Source: Apteryx mantelli (Eukaryota; Chordata; Aves; Apterygiformes; Apterygidae). From it: 64,000 nt of DNA. The notes beneath the pieces are model-generated. The model was not told where the DNA came from. It worked only from the letters and a program-made list of their open reading frames with translations, and made no database searches. The stretch covers positions 45,430,425-45,494,424 of the forward strand of contig NC_090020.1 in NCBI RefSeq assembly GCF_036417845.1, in the 5' to 3' direction. The stretch's first letter is position 1, and the number at the start of each line of letters is the position of its first letter. Positions 25,950 through 38,900 of the stretch are shown piece after piece. The position numbers were made by a program, and so were the translations under genes.

Positions 25950-27060
25950 CCGGACAGTTGTGCAAAGTCACTGTAGGCAAGCTGGTATCCTTCATTCGAT
26001 AATACGTGGTCTTAAGTATGATATCTTTGTGTTTCATTGCTTTGCCTATGGAGAAACTGTTTAGAAATGTGGATAAGAGTCAAAATAATGATGTATTTGT
26101 GCGGTTTGTAAGGAAAAGGTTCTTGCAATTTCCTACATGCGTCATATCTGCGCATGAAGTTTTCAATGCCCTGACTCATATTTGGCTGGTACATACTATC
26201 TTTAACTTTCAGGAAACTTTTCCATAATAGTGAGGATATATTCTTCAGGGAATATTTTTCTCAATAATCTAGCCAATTTGGTATGATGATACTGTCTTGT
26301 ACACTAAGTATTTTGGATGCAGTTCTCACCAACATCCTATCCTGTCAGAATGATGAATGTATTAGTTTTTGCTTGGATTGCTTGCTCTTGAATCCTCCCC
26401 AGCTCAATTATTGCTGAAACTTTCTAGACATCTTCAGCATTTCTCAAAGTCTGAAAATCACCTATTCTTGTTGTGTTGCTATTTTTGCTATGAGGCTGCT
26501 CTAGCTAAGATGTCAGGTTTGTATGTCTCAGTTACATCCTTGATGTCAAAAAAATTATGGTCCTGCAGCAGCATGGCCTAGCAACATGCTTGTGTTGTTA
26601 GCAAAAACTTTTTCAAAGATCTCTTTTATGATTCGTAAGTAAATTCTCCTCAAACATCAACTAGTGTGTTCCTAAGTAAGTAGAACTTTGCATGTACCAA
26701 TACCATTGCAAGACATTTCAGTCAGCTGACATCTCTGTCCCACTGATTGCCTTTAGGTTTTTTTTTTTTTTAAACCTACCTGCCTCTTCTGTAACAAAGA
26801 GATCCCTTCTGACACCTCACTACCATGCTATAGCATGAATGACTTTCACATTAGCCTCCACATGCTTAATATTTCAGGAAGAGCAAGCAGCTTCTGGAGA
26901 CACATGCTGCTATCATACTGGGAAACCCATGTCTGAGTGGCTTCTTTTTGGAGTAATTTCCTTTGAGTTGTTTTCCTCCACATCTGGAGTATTTGAAAAA
27001 GATATTGTCAGATTGTTCAAGTCCCAGTTGTAACTAAATTGATTTATGAGCTAGTTCTTT
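25950..27060 (-). mobile_element. Decayed Ty3/gypsy-type retrotransposon pol fragment
   Basis: Read on the minus strand, remnants occur in the gypsy pol order. At about 26930-26860 there is a stretch like the RT-to-RNase H linker (frame reading LQKLLALPEIL). At about 26770-26680 the text resembles the RNase H segment before its FACxKFHQY motif. TNHK near 26640-26620 stands where gypsy elements have TDHKP. Near 26555-26535 TSRM is followed at once by a TYKP tripeptide region like RLQRM and YKPG, with a deletion between. At about 26200-26120 the frame MSQGIENFMRRYDACRKLQ resembles the integrase zinc-finger region (IExFxxxCxxC), with Y in place of the first C. Spacing between the last two landmarks, about 110 codons, fits the family. 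Stops and frameshifts throughout show a dead copy. No LTRs were found and the outer limits are uncertain. Confidence 0.65.
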
Positions 27061-29206
27061 TGTGACATTAGTAAGCGGCCAGACATTGTACTGACTTCAT
27101 TTTTTTTTTAATATATTTTATATGTTTTTTTCATATCTACATATGAAAAATAGTGTACGTGTGCTATAAAAGAAAGGCTCTGTTTATGATCTGTCAGAGA
27201 TTTTGCATTTGGAGCAACTCAAGTATTGATTTCACTTGGGTATTTGCCTCTTTAGAACAAGACACAAACTTTATATGTTACTTTTAGTTAGCGTGTCTTA
27301 AGCTTTTTTCTGTTTTTTATTATGTCCCCGTGCTTTTACTTATATATTTGCTCTTTTCAAAGCAAAGCACATCCTGTTGCTGCTTAGGAAGGTGAAAACA
27401 GATATGCTTTCTCCCTTCTGTTCTTACTTTCTTGTTTACAATTCTTGGTTTTTGCTTTCACCACTTTGCAGGAGCTGACTCATTGCTGGGCATCTTTTAG
27501 TGAGAGTTCAGAGTGTGCATCTTCCAGGCTTTATTCCATCCCTCAAATTTCCTTTCCCTCAAGCATTTCTTGAATGTCAGGTTCTTGCCCTTCCTCTATG
27601 TTATGCTAAATATAACCTACGTCCCCTACTTGGAAGTCATGTATTGGTTAGGTAGCCCTGGCTGAAAGACCATGCCCACCTCAAAATTTAGAGCAGAGAA
27701 AACACTGGGAACAACAGAGGCACACACAAAGCACTGAAGTGCACAGCCAAGTCTGACCAATGGGCACAAATACAAGGTTTAGGATGCTGCTTTGTGCACT
27801 GTGAATTTGGAGACAGAAAGACAATGAGATGAACATAGGCAGAGCTTCTCGGTTGGGGAATGTGCTGCAGGGGCAGACGGTGAACAGCCAAGTAGGTAAA
27901 ATGCCTGCTCTGCCTTCCTACCACCTTCTGGTAAGGGTGGGTTTGTGCGCATTTTCTATGAAAGAAGAAACCCTGGCTCACATCATCAAGTTTTCCTTCT
28001 AATGGGAATAACCCTGCAAGACCCCTGGTACTAGGCTAACCATTACAGGGTTATGTCTTGGCTCTGCAGGAATTTGTAACCAGTGGGTTTTCGTAATTTT
28101 TTTAAAAACCCTGCTGCCACACCAGCCTTTCTAAGTAAGGTCTCAGATTTTTTTCAATAAGCCTCCAGACAGAAGGCATGAGAAATGTGGTATCATGCTA
28201 TAGCCGTACAGACCTCACTTTAAAGCTGCGAAGGCCAGAATCAGCCCCCTTGACACTTGCTGAGCGGCCCAAGTTCAGTGTCCCATCCCCACACCTTCCT
28301 CTGTGTAACAGGGAGAAACATTCCTGGAGGCAACAGGGATCTCGGGTGACACTGCACCATAGTAAACTCTAAGTGTTCCCATACTTACTTTATGTACTGC
28401 TGCTTTTTACCTTTTTTAAAAAAAATATTCAGTGAAACTTCAATGGGAATTTAACTTGGACTTTTTGGCCCCTTGGAAATCTATGAATTCTGACCCAAAT
28501 ACTGCTGGGCACCTGGGAAATCCTGCACACATGACAGCAAATAGGAAGACAGCAGGCAGGAGCACATGAGCTCTGGAGAGAATGGCGGAAGCCATCCACA
28601 TGCCTGAGAGCCTTCAACTCCACTGTGACTTTCTTCAGGGGCTTGAAGAATGAGCCTGAGATGCAGGCTGGGGAGACATGGGTTGGACCAAGGGGAGCTG
28701 CCACCAGGAAGCACCAGAGCGCTAGACTTGCAGGTGAACAGGTAGGACTTGCAGAGGTTGCCATCACAGACACTACTATGCTGGGACACAGGCAGGATTT
28801 ACCACACCAGCTGTGCTGGCCACAGACTAAATCAGTCTACAGGAACTTGAACTACACAGACGGTGGCAATGTTTAAATATTGCCAACATCAGTCATTCAA
28901 CCCTGAAATCACAGCTCTGGCCTACATAAAGTATATTGAAATGCTTCTATAAGTGTCATGACAATGATGATATGACAAAGCACCTGTGAGGATTGGTGAC
29001 TGGCTCCTGGTGGTCCATGTTTTCTAATTATTATTAAATAAGTAATGACAAATGGATAGTACCATTTGGATTCATTTCATTTATCCTTCAGTATACAAAC
29101 CCTAAGAGACATTATTTTTGACTATACCTACCGAGTATAATATGAGTTTTTCGGTGTGAGGCTGGCTGAGAGCTGAAGCAAGTGGCTGAGACACCACAAT
29201 CTGCGT

Positions 29207-29241
29207 GGGAATTTTCCAAGGAAAATTCCCTGGGAATTTTC
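29207..29241. promoter_or_regulatory. Palindrome of three kappaB-like half-copies
   Basis: gggaattttcc (29207-29217) and ggaaaattccc (29220-29230) are perfect reverse complements separated by two bases, and a third partial copy, gggaattttc, follows at 29232-29241. The unit resembles an NF-kappaB site with one extra T. No promoter is evident nearby. Confidence 0.45.
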
Positions 29242-29403
29242 AAAGTTAATCTAGATCAGGTTGCTCAACTTGCAAGCTAGCTGGACTACACAGTCTTGGC
29301 CAGCTTAAGCTTTGCATGAGTCTGTGCTCTCAAGTTGTTCTCTGTAGCCATGAGCATTTCTTCAACAGTGAAAACCGAGTCTTACAGCTACAGGATTTGG
29401 CTC

Positions 29404-29433
29404 ATATATATATTATATATATAATATATATAA
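29404..29433 (+). repeat. (TA)n-rich microsatellite
   Basis: A 30-base tract of TATATA units with occasional TT or AA interruptions. Confidence 0.9.
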
Positions 29434-29467
29434 ATGTAGCAAATATAATGGGAATTAAAAAAAAACA

Positions 29468-29479
29468 CCCCCCCCCCCC
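29468..29479 (+). repeat. C12 homopolymer after an A run
   Basis: An A-rich run is followed by twelve C residues and then AAAA. Confidence 0.9.
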
Positions 29480-31209
29480 AAAATACATTCCAGGAATTGT
29501 TAAATAATGTTTGTTCTTTGTAAATATTAACTACAACTCTGCATGTAGTCTTGTTTTATAAGATAGCACCATGACAAGAAACTCTATCCTTAAGTAAATC
29601 TGCCTATACGCCTGTATTTTCCTGTGCTTGATTTGCCCAGGAAATACTAGAATATTTAATAAAACTATTATTAGTTTTTACTCACTATTGCATTCCAGTA
29701 AAAAAGTAACCATAGTATACAAAGTAGCATATGAATCGTTCTTTGTTTAGATTCAGATTTTCTCTAGTCTTTGTATAGGCTGTGGAAGTTTCCCCAGAGG
29801 CCATCCTTGGCTCAGTTTTCAGGTTCCTTAAGTGAGGATTAACAGTTATAAAAACTAAGCCCGTAATTAGTCTTGCAGTAAGTCAGTCACAAATATAAAC
29901 TGTGTATAACAACAATGTTTAACTTGCAAGGCTTGCAAACTTGAAATGGTAGTTATGTGCTGTCAATTCTGGCATTAAATTTTTTACCACGCCTTTGCGT
30001 AAGGGTCATTCTGGAAGTTTGGACTGCTTAAAGGCAGAGCTAAAAATAGCCAGACTTCAATTTCTGTTTGTTGCAAGATAGGACCAGACTGACATTGAAA
30101 CATAAGTTGAGATCCAGCACAGACCAAGACATAAAATGGGACACAGGGAGAATTTGATTCCCTAAGGAAACCGGGAACACCTGCCCTTGCATGGGCGGTA
30201 TTTCAGCCTGGTGAGCCCCTCGCTTACTCATGGCTCCCGGTGGTGCCCAGAGCGGGGCCCCGTGCAGCCTCCCGCCTGGCCAGGGCTCCACTGTCCTTGG
30301 CGGCTCCAGACTGAACTCACACCCAAACCTCCCCATGAGCTGGAGATAAGATGTTCTTGCCGCCAAATCCCCTGAGAGGTTCAGGCTGATTAGCACAGTT
30401 ACTTGCAACACGCTTCACACGTACTGAGCGTTGCAGCTCCTCAGGGATTGCAGGTGGGATGGCAGCTTTTTAAGGGCAAAAGAACGATTGGGAAAAAACT
30501 GTCTTTTGCCTGCTTTTATGCAAAACATCTACGGTTTTAATGTAAGCCAGGTCTGAGTACACACCAAGAAGGCACCACTTCTTTGCAGTCTTTTGCTGAC
30601 GTTATGCAACCCCCTTTTCTGCTGGCTGCCTGCATTGGGTATCCCCTCCTGAATGCACCAGCTCCCCAGGGGACTCCAGCCACGCTCCAGGATGCCATTT
30701 CTGTGGCACACAAAGAGCCTGACCATGTCTTCTGCCCTTCCTGTTTAGTTTTATTTAAACATGAGAAGATAAAACACAGGGGAATAATGGCTTTGAAGGA
30801 CACTGCTTTGCTTTCTGGCACTTAACAGAAGGACATTTTACTGTAATCCAGGGAAGGACACAAGTTCTCCGAGTGATGCACTCATACTGTAACTCAATGA
30901 TGTTAACACACACCCAAAGCACTTGTCCACTTCCCACCTTAAAATCTGTCTTTTTCTTAAAGAGATATGCAAGATTAAAGTATTTTGTTATTTGTGCATT
31001 AAAAACTGCACTTACTTAAAAAAAAAAGTCATTGTACCTTAACCTATCCCAAGTAGCAACACTTACAAGAGCTAAAGTTAGCAAACAACACTTGCAGTAC
31101 TTTGAGAAGTCCTTAGAGAAGAATTAAAGAGACTACATGCATGCACCCTGCTCAGTGTACATCTGCAAGAGATATAGTCCCACACAACATTCAGCTAAAG
31201 TAGCACTGA

Positions 31210-31625
31210 TGTTATGGAAAATTAGGCTTGCCGGCTCCATAACAGGGTCCAACCCTAGGTTCCTGCTGAGGCAGAAGTTCAAAGTCAGATTGGAGAGAAA
31301 TAAAATGATACACGTGCGGTAATTACAGCTTGATTTACAGGGTGCCTCCGAAGAGGGACCCCGAACAAAGAAATCCCTGGGCAATTATACCCTTACAATC
31401 TAAATTCCCCACCCCTTAAGCGATAGTTTGGACCAACAGTAATAGATAGGTCTTGGTTCTTCCCCTTCTTCACTGGGCCCCTTCATTGTCTCTAGGCAGG
31501 CTGCTGCTTATCTTCAAGGTTGGCTACTCCTGCCGTCCGTGCAACTTCTTTATCTCTCCAGCTTGAACTGGCTCTGGGGCCCCTTTTTACTTATCTAAGT
31601 AAAAGTTCACAGCCTGAGGCCTAAG
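31210..31625 (-). mobile_element. Probable solo LTR of an endogenous retrovirus, antisense
   Basis: On the minus strand, a TATA-like element (plus 31383-31390) is followed by a GC-rich R-like segment containing ttcggggtccctcttcgg (about 31373-31356). A sequence that looks like a decayed polyadenylation signal (aaatcaag, about 31340) and a U5-like stretch follow. The U5 side ends at plus 31210, where TGTTATGG on the plus strand would give the terminal ...CCATAACA in element sense. The other terminus, near 31625, is not fixed, and no target duplication or internal viral genes were seen. The layout resembles avian ERVL-like LTRs. Certainty is moderate. Confidence 0.55.
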
Positions 31626-33184
31626 GCTTCAGCAAATTTAGCTACTAATTCTAAGCAAGTTATGCTAAGCAATTAATTCTAGACAGCTTCAGTCTGATAT
31701 TCTCTAACACTGGTATGGCAATTTCCTATTTTCCATGGGCAGATTTGGCCACAGAGCTGCTCAGAAGCTTGTGTGTCTTCTTTGTTTGGTAGCTGGGCAC
31801 CAAGTCTAACCTATACTTACTAGACTTAATAGGCAGCATCCCCAGGAGTCATAGATCTATAGCTGTCTCAGTATGCATTTAGTTGCTTAAAATAAGTTTT
31901 GAAAATTAGATGAACACATCTACTCAACTCAACCCGGGTGAAAGGCCTTTGTCTCAACATAACTTGAAGCAACCCTCACTTCTCTTTCTCTCCCTTCTTC
32001 CCTCAAAGTAAGGAAGGGGAAAAAAAAAAAAAGTGGTACAGTGCTTCATCTGTGAAAGGCATCTGTTATTACCACTATGTTTGAGAGGCAAGGACAGAAC
32101 AGATGCAGACTAAGGAAGCAGCCCATGTTAGACCACAGCTAAAGTCCTAACTGTCTTAATCTTCTGTCTGATGCATGAAACAAATAAGCATGTAACAGTG
32201 ATACATTTGGAGTGAAGAAGGGAAACAGAAGAGTTAGATGTTATCTGTAGGAAAATATGCCATTCATCCACTTAGTTAGCTCTTCACAGCACTGTTTTAA
32301 AACAGGAAACAGTAATTATCCCATCCAAGTTTACAAGTGGAGTTTAGGTAGGAAGCATACAGTCACCTTCTGGGGAATTTGCCAGGACCTAATCTTTTGT
32401 CAGTGAAAAGTTCCAAGGAATTGACAACAGCAATAAATAATAGACAGTAATAAATAATTACTTTTTAGCTGTAAAAATTTCTAAATACTCCTAACAGTCT
32501 TCCAGGTTGTATGCAATTCAAAGGTATGATCCAAGCATAGTGGGAGTGAGAATCAAGCTACCTTCACACAAGATTAACAGTTGTCAAGAGAATATCTTAC
32601 TAATGAAGCTATTAAAAGGTTTCAGAACACTGATCCCTGGCATCAAGGGATAGCAAAGTCTGCAAGTCACACTTTTAAGATAAGCATAATTTAGAATGAA
32701 TTTTAATTGAGGTGACCACACCAAGTAATACCAGCATATGAACAAAAATAAGTTGGAGAGAGGAATGTCACTGATTTTGCAGCTGATGAGATGAGACTTC
32801 TGTATCATGTTTACACACTAACTGATAGGATAAATCTCTAGGGAAAACAAACACATTAGATTTAGAGAAATTCAGACAGTTAGGACAATATCGTACCGGG
32901 TAAACTAATGTGTGCCTGTGATGTCCAGTAATTCACATAAAAAACTATCAAGTTAATGTCAACAGACTCCAGGGGTTTTGTTCAGCATGAAAAAGAGTGC
33001 AGACAGTTCATTTAGGTTTGGAGGCCAATGCCTGCCCTGAGTTGACCATCAAACTCTCCATTGTTTGATGCCTTTTCAGCAGTTCAACATCTGCAGTGGT
33101 GCAACTATTGCATGTGCTGCAGACCTACATGGGCTTACTGTTTCTGTCTTCCTCAAGTACTTTCTCAGTTTTCCTTTGTTGCTT

Positions 33185-33199
33185 CCCCCCCCCCCCCCC
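33185..33199 (+). repeat. C15 homopolymer
   Basis: Fifteen uninterrupted C residues. A further C11 run lies at 34693-34703. Confidence 0.95.
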
Positions 33200-34692
33200 T
33201 TGTACTACAGCTGTGAACTGTGTGGAAGACAAACTTTTTCCTCTTTGTTTGTAGAGCAGCCAGCGCAGAAGAGGCCTGTGTTTGACTAGAGCTGCAGGGT
33301 GCTCCCATAATACAAGTTAACAGTAACAATAACAAGGAAGTTGACTGACCTGAGGCAGCCACTGCCTAACACAGTGTCATTTGGAGAGCATAACTATTCT
33401 GAATTTGTCAAAAATCAGTTATGACTTCTTCTTGCTGTCATTGGCTTCTTCTGCTTTAAGATTTCACAAATTAGTTTTTTAGCATTTATGAACTATCCTC
33501 CAAGCAATGATAATACTTGATCAGTTACTGCATTTTTCTTTGCTGTTGCAGATATGGGATTAGGCATATAGATACCATGATGCTGAAACTGAGAACAGGT
33601 TAGCACAGAGAACATCAGTCAGAACAATTTACGTGTTAATACTTTGAAACTTGATAATATTATCATTAATTTCCTAGCAGATAAAATGCAAAACACAGTA
33701 AGACAAGTGTGAATCATCTTACTCCCTTTCCGTTCTCTTTACTTGGCTTGTATAAACATTAAGGACCTGTTTAGTAACATGTACAGTTTTTATCAGGTTA
33801 TGCTTCCAGGCCTCCTATCACCCTCAGTGCCTTGTTATGCTAAGCAGTGAAGAAATAAGCAGTGATAAGAGAAAGCCTGTGTCTTGAAGAGCTCAGATTT
33901 AAACTGGTGCATCTGAGGATGAAAATGAATTCTGGTACTCAGTGATTTCCCTGGTGCTCATAAAGTCAGATATTTCCAGCTAATTTGGTTGCTTAGTGAA
34001 TAGCCTACAAACTATGTCTACAAAATTTTAGACAACAATTTCTAGGAATAAGACTTGGGCATTCTGGTTGCACAATAAATAATTTGATTGTTGGGTACCA
34101 ACTCAAACAGTCAACAAAAGAGCTACCTGTGAGATGTAACCTATGGGATTTCCACAGTGCCTTCTACAAAATGATGCATGTTCTATAAAATCTAGTTTAA
34201 CCATAAATAATACACATTTGCATAACATAATTTGAAGTTCAGTTAAGTCTTCTGGTATAAGGACTGTTGAATACATGAAAACCTTTCACTCCAGTTGTTA
34301 AAAGCTTGTTCTACAGACCTACCTACTGTCTAAAGACTCAGCTAACAACAAGAAAAAGGCAGTAACTTGTAAAAAACATTCCCGCTTCAATACCATCTGA
34401 CCCCATTGCTACTTGACTTGGAAATGTAATGAATCCAGTCCACGTACTTTGGCATTATTTTTATAATTCCTCTGTCTGCAGTTGTTACATAAAATTGTGC
34501 ATCTCAGGCACAAAAGCATGATAACTAACCTTGGGATAGAGGTTTACTCCTTTGAGGCAGGGAGAACGATAGAAAGTAGTAACTGATGCATGTCTTCATT
34601 TGGTTTTGGCTGACTCTATAACCTGACAAAGAGTTAAAGAGTATTTCCAGTAAACAGAGGGCAGAAGTGAGTGGGAAAAATAATAAACAAGA

Positions 34693-34703
34693 CCCCCCCC
34701 CCC
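34693..34703 (+). repeat. C11 homopolymer
   Basis: Eleven uninterrupted C residues flanked by A-rich sequence. Confidence 0.95.
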
Positions 34704-35121
34704 AAGATCATAATCTGGATATAATTGTGTTTATTTTAGGTGACAAGTACCCTAAGTAGCACCTGTCTCCGAAGGACAATGAACAGGCCCACCCTCCTCA
34801 GCAGAGCTAATATAAGATAACTTGTATGTTAGTGTGTATACTATTTAGCTAAGCTAGGCCACAGACAGCTCAGATGTTATCCACAAAGAACAGGAAACCT
34901 TTGTTTCTCTGTTCTCAGACGATTAAAAACCTGAAGGGTTTTCCCCTCCACCTTCCACTAGAAATACAGTTTGGAAAGAAACTACTACTACTTGGATAGA
35001 GCTCATCAGAACTGGTTTTGAAGTTTAATTATTCAAGTTTTTAGTGGTTCTGCAACAGATCATCTCACCAGATATTTGCATATGTGATATATCCGAAACA
35101 TCTGATGACAGCAATGTGTTA

Positions 35122-35660
35122 CACAGGCCAAGAACAGCCATACTGGGTCAGACCAAAGATTCTTTTATCTTGATACATGGTTTGGCCATAAAGGGTAGCA
35201 TAAGAACATGTCAAGCAGATAGATACTCACCTCTCATTACTTCCTAAACTGGTTAGGGTTTCCAGGATTTAGCAACCTGTGATGGATTTTTTCCCTTCTT
35301 GTTTTTCCTTACCTGTTCAGCCCCCCCTTAAAGCCACACAAACTTTTATTATTCACAGTACCCTTTGGCAAAGAGCAATGCTGCATGTAGTAGTCTCCAT
35401 TGCATGAGGAACCACCTTCTTTTACGTACTTTGAAGCTGGCTCCCAACACCTTCCCTTTGATGCCTCCTAGTTCTTGTATGGGACAAGGTAGTCAACAAG
35501 TTGATCTCTATCCACTTTCTCCTATAGTTCTCTATCATTTCCTCTTAAATCATCTCTTTCTGGATTGAAGTGTCCATGGATCCTCCATCACTCCTTTAAC
35601 AAAAACCTTTCCCTACCTCTAATCATCCAGTCACCCTTCTCTGACTAACAGTATACCACT
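35122..35660 (-). mobile_element. Ancient CR1 LINE fragment, 3' part, antisense
   Basis: The plus strand shows the reverse complement of the ancient sauropsid CR1 3' region, beginning with the very conserved block at 35130-35158 (agaacagccatactgggtc). Further landmarks are 'ctagttcttgta' near 35469 and the segment 35505-35565. The match continues to 'cctctaatcat' near 35615 and 'cttctctgac' near 35636. It is the same family as the copy at 15755-18200 and covers its 3' portion. Many substitutions are present and there is no open frame. Confidence 0.85.
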
Positions 35661-35930
35661 AAGGACATGATTAGCAATTGTTCCTGTTAGAATTGCAACC
35701 AAAGGTCCCAGATGGTGCTGTCTACACATTTGGGTTATGGCTTAAAGAGAACCCTCTTCTGCAGGATTACAACTGAAAAGTTACAAAACAGAGAGCAAAT
35801 AGGGACGAGATGCATTAAATCACTGGTTAAATATAGTGAATCATTGCACACTGATGGAAAAGTCTGAGGAAACTAATAGAAGTGCAGAGATAAGGAGGGA
35901 GCAAAGCAGTATAAAAGAAGCAGTGTTGTG

Positions 35931-35951
35931 TTTTTTTTTTTTTTTTTTTTT
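35931..35951 (+). repeat. T21 homopolymer
   Basis: Twenty-one T residues followed by AAACACACACA. No processed gene copy is attached on either side. Confidence 0.95.
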
Positions 35952-38900
35952 AAACACACACAAGAGGATGAAACTAGTAATGCCTTAACAAAACTTATAT
36001 TTCTGTCAACGCCAGTATCACTTTTGGTGTTTCATTCACTGGACAATACTTTCTCTTTCCCCTCTGAGTTATTATTTTATTATACTCCTTATAGACAACT
36101 CAAGAGCATACTTGCTATGGTTTTAGCACTGATTAACAGACCTTATCCAAGATCTTAAGTCTGGAAAACACCCATCATATTCTGACATAGTTTTCTTTAA
36201 ACATGGATTTTTTGGTAACATCTACAGTAAAACAAAGCTGACCCTCATTAAACTCCCTTTGGTCTACACAGCTTCAAGATAAGAACACAGGTCACTGTAT
36301 CCAGACCACCCCTTAACTAGCATTAACTATTTTTGACCATCTGGCTTGTAAATGTCAACACCTGTAAACCACTGTTTGGGAATCAAATCTTCCCAGTAAG
36401 CGTATTCATGCAAGCAGAACTACGAGTTCATCCTACTTCTGGGTAAAGCTATCCTTTTCCTCCTACTTACATAACACAAGAGAGAAATGCTATAATAACC
36501 TATATTTCTTAATCATAGTGAGTCAACCTTGCATAAAACAAATTAGTAGTGCTATGGAATATTAGAAGCTTCTGGGAGACCTTAGGAAAACAACTGGAGA
36601 AAAAAAGGTCCCCCCCAACCCCACCAAAACAGAGTACCCTAACATCACACTTGTGTTTCCATGCTCACCTCCTGTTTTCTTACAGGTTAAGCTATTTCCT
36701 ACACCTCATCTTTTTTTCTTAAAAAGCTCTTTTTAATAGTTGTGATAAAGACTAGAATCAGAAAAGCATAGCCATTTAAGGCAAGTACTTCAGCATATGC
36801 TGAGCATACAGTACCAGAATCAAAAAACTTATTTCTAATTTCACTGGGAGAAAGTCTGCTGTTATTCAGGTCTGAATTAACAAGTACAGCTGAATAAACT
36901 ACAAAAAAGAAAAAAGAATTTTCTAAAGGTTATATAAATAGATGAAAGATATTTGTTTATCTCTGTAGGAAGATTATTTTGATCTTGGCTTTGAAATGTG
37001 GACAGTTACACCCTCCATTTCAGGATGCTGGGGTCTTAAAAGGAATTTATCATACAATATTTGTGCTTTGTTGCTAGAACTTTTATTGCATGTTGGACCC
37101 ATGCCAAAGCGGACCTATGCGCTTTATGGGCAATGAAGAGATGTATATCTTCACCTTGGTTTAAAAGTAACTAGAGGTTTATGGGTAGTTAGTCAAACAG
37201 TCATACTCTTAATGCCTGGAGTACAATGAACAGATTGATTAACCAAGTACATTGAAGGGACTTTGAAATCCCATTTGCAGCCTGATTTACTGAGAAAGGC
37301 ACAACCTATTGAAAGCTTTTCATTTCTGCAAACCTGCTGTTACTACACACTGCTATATGCAATACTTAACCTCTCCCTTCTCTCCCAGGTGTTTGGTATC
37401 CGATATTCTCCAATGGACAATTGCATGGTACCCACTCTTCTTGTTTATAACTGATAAACTGCATTAAAAGGCAGCAAAACCAGCAGCTTGTGCAATTTTC
37501 CCATACTTTGTAAACATCCACTGCACTAGTATGTGACTCGGGCTGATGAGTCAGGCCCATCAGGCTCTTAGCTGGTTTGGCTAATATCTGGCCTCTGGAA
37601 AGACTTGGACCCTCAATGATTTGGATCAGATTAAAGTAACTTAGTTTAACCATCCACACTCTATTTAATTAAAAGAAAAAAAAATCAAACTAAGATGTAA
37701 CCAACAAATCACATTAACCTGCCTTAAAATGTATAACTGACAAGGTATGAGAGGAAAAGAAAAAAGCCAACCTACCATCTAGCAACACTGAAGATTGCAT
37801 GCAGAAGCCAGGAATACAGGGAGAAGCTTACCTCCTGGTCCTGCTCCCCAGTTGCCTGTTGGTCGACTGAACTAATTCCTCTTCTGCAAAGCCCCCTTTT
37901 TCAGGGCCCTGACTGTTTCCATCTCTTTTCCATCTCTAAATTTGTGCCAGCTGTCTGTAGGCATAGGTTAACCAAAAACTGCTTTTTAAGGAACAGTTAT
38001 TTTCAAAAGACTACAAATTATCTGAGGAGAATATAATATTTAAACTGTAAGAAGCAATCTAAAAAAGGTGTCAATCAACTTAGAGTTATGTATTTCAAGG
38101 GAGTTGTTCTTTTCCCCAATTCATTTAATTCAAACATCATTAAAGAGCTTACCTCCAGGTCCAAAACCAGCACTTAGGCACCTATGTAAAACATTGCTCT
38201 TCAGAAAACACACATTTAACTGCTGCCTAAATCTGAAGCACCAAACTTCAAGTGCTCTAAATTTTGATATAAACGCATCTAAAATCCCATTTCTTCATTT
38301 GCCCAGGAATGCTTGATTCAAATGAGCACCTAACTCTCACTCAGGTCCCCAAAGCAAGCAGTCCTTTATCTATCTCCAGAGAGGACTTGGTCCTTTAGCT
38401 GTTTCCAGAGCTAACTAAATAAATCAGCCTCCCTGCAACATGCAGCAGCAGATGCAAATGTATTATTTAAAGCAGGGCAGAGGGCTCCCTTCAGTAAAAC
38501 CTGGAGAGACTGAAGCATCCAATTCCTATCAGCTGCAGCTCAGACCCACCTCACTCATTCTCTTAGCAAGTCCCCCCGGTGGCAGGGGCTGGGCAAACCC
38601 TGCTGAAGCCCTTCCACTTAGCGTAAGGGGACAGAAAGACCCCTTGCACTGAGAGGCTTTGGGAGGATGAAAGCTGTGTTCACGTTGTCTGGTTTAATAA
38701 AATGGACTGCCTCCAAGCTGGCCTTGCAGCACAGGACCCCATAATCAGCTGTTAGGAAATGAAAAATTGACTATGATTTGAAAGCTGATCTCTCTCAGCT
38801 ATTGAAGGAGAAAGAGGAAGAAAGGAAGAGAATATAAAATATTTAGCAAACCATCTGAAGAAAGAGAATATCTTGATGCACAAGGGGGAGCTCAGTGGCC

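Larger units (their letters stand above)
27061..31209. other. Gene-free region with short simple repeats
   Basis: No gene was recognised. The frames at 27688-27981, 28429-28876 and 30040-30411 have no domain likeness and overlap frames on the other strand. Simple repeats and a palindrome are listed separately. Confidence 0.5.
31626..35121. other. Gene-free AT-rich sequence
   Basis: No gene or repeat family was recognised. Short frames (32584-32808, 33065-33362) have no domain likeness. Two poly-C runs are listed separately. Confidence 0.5.
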
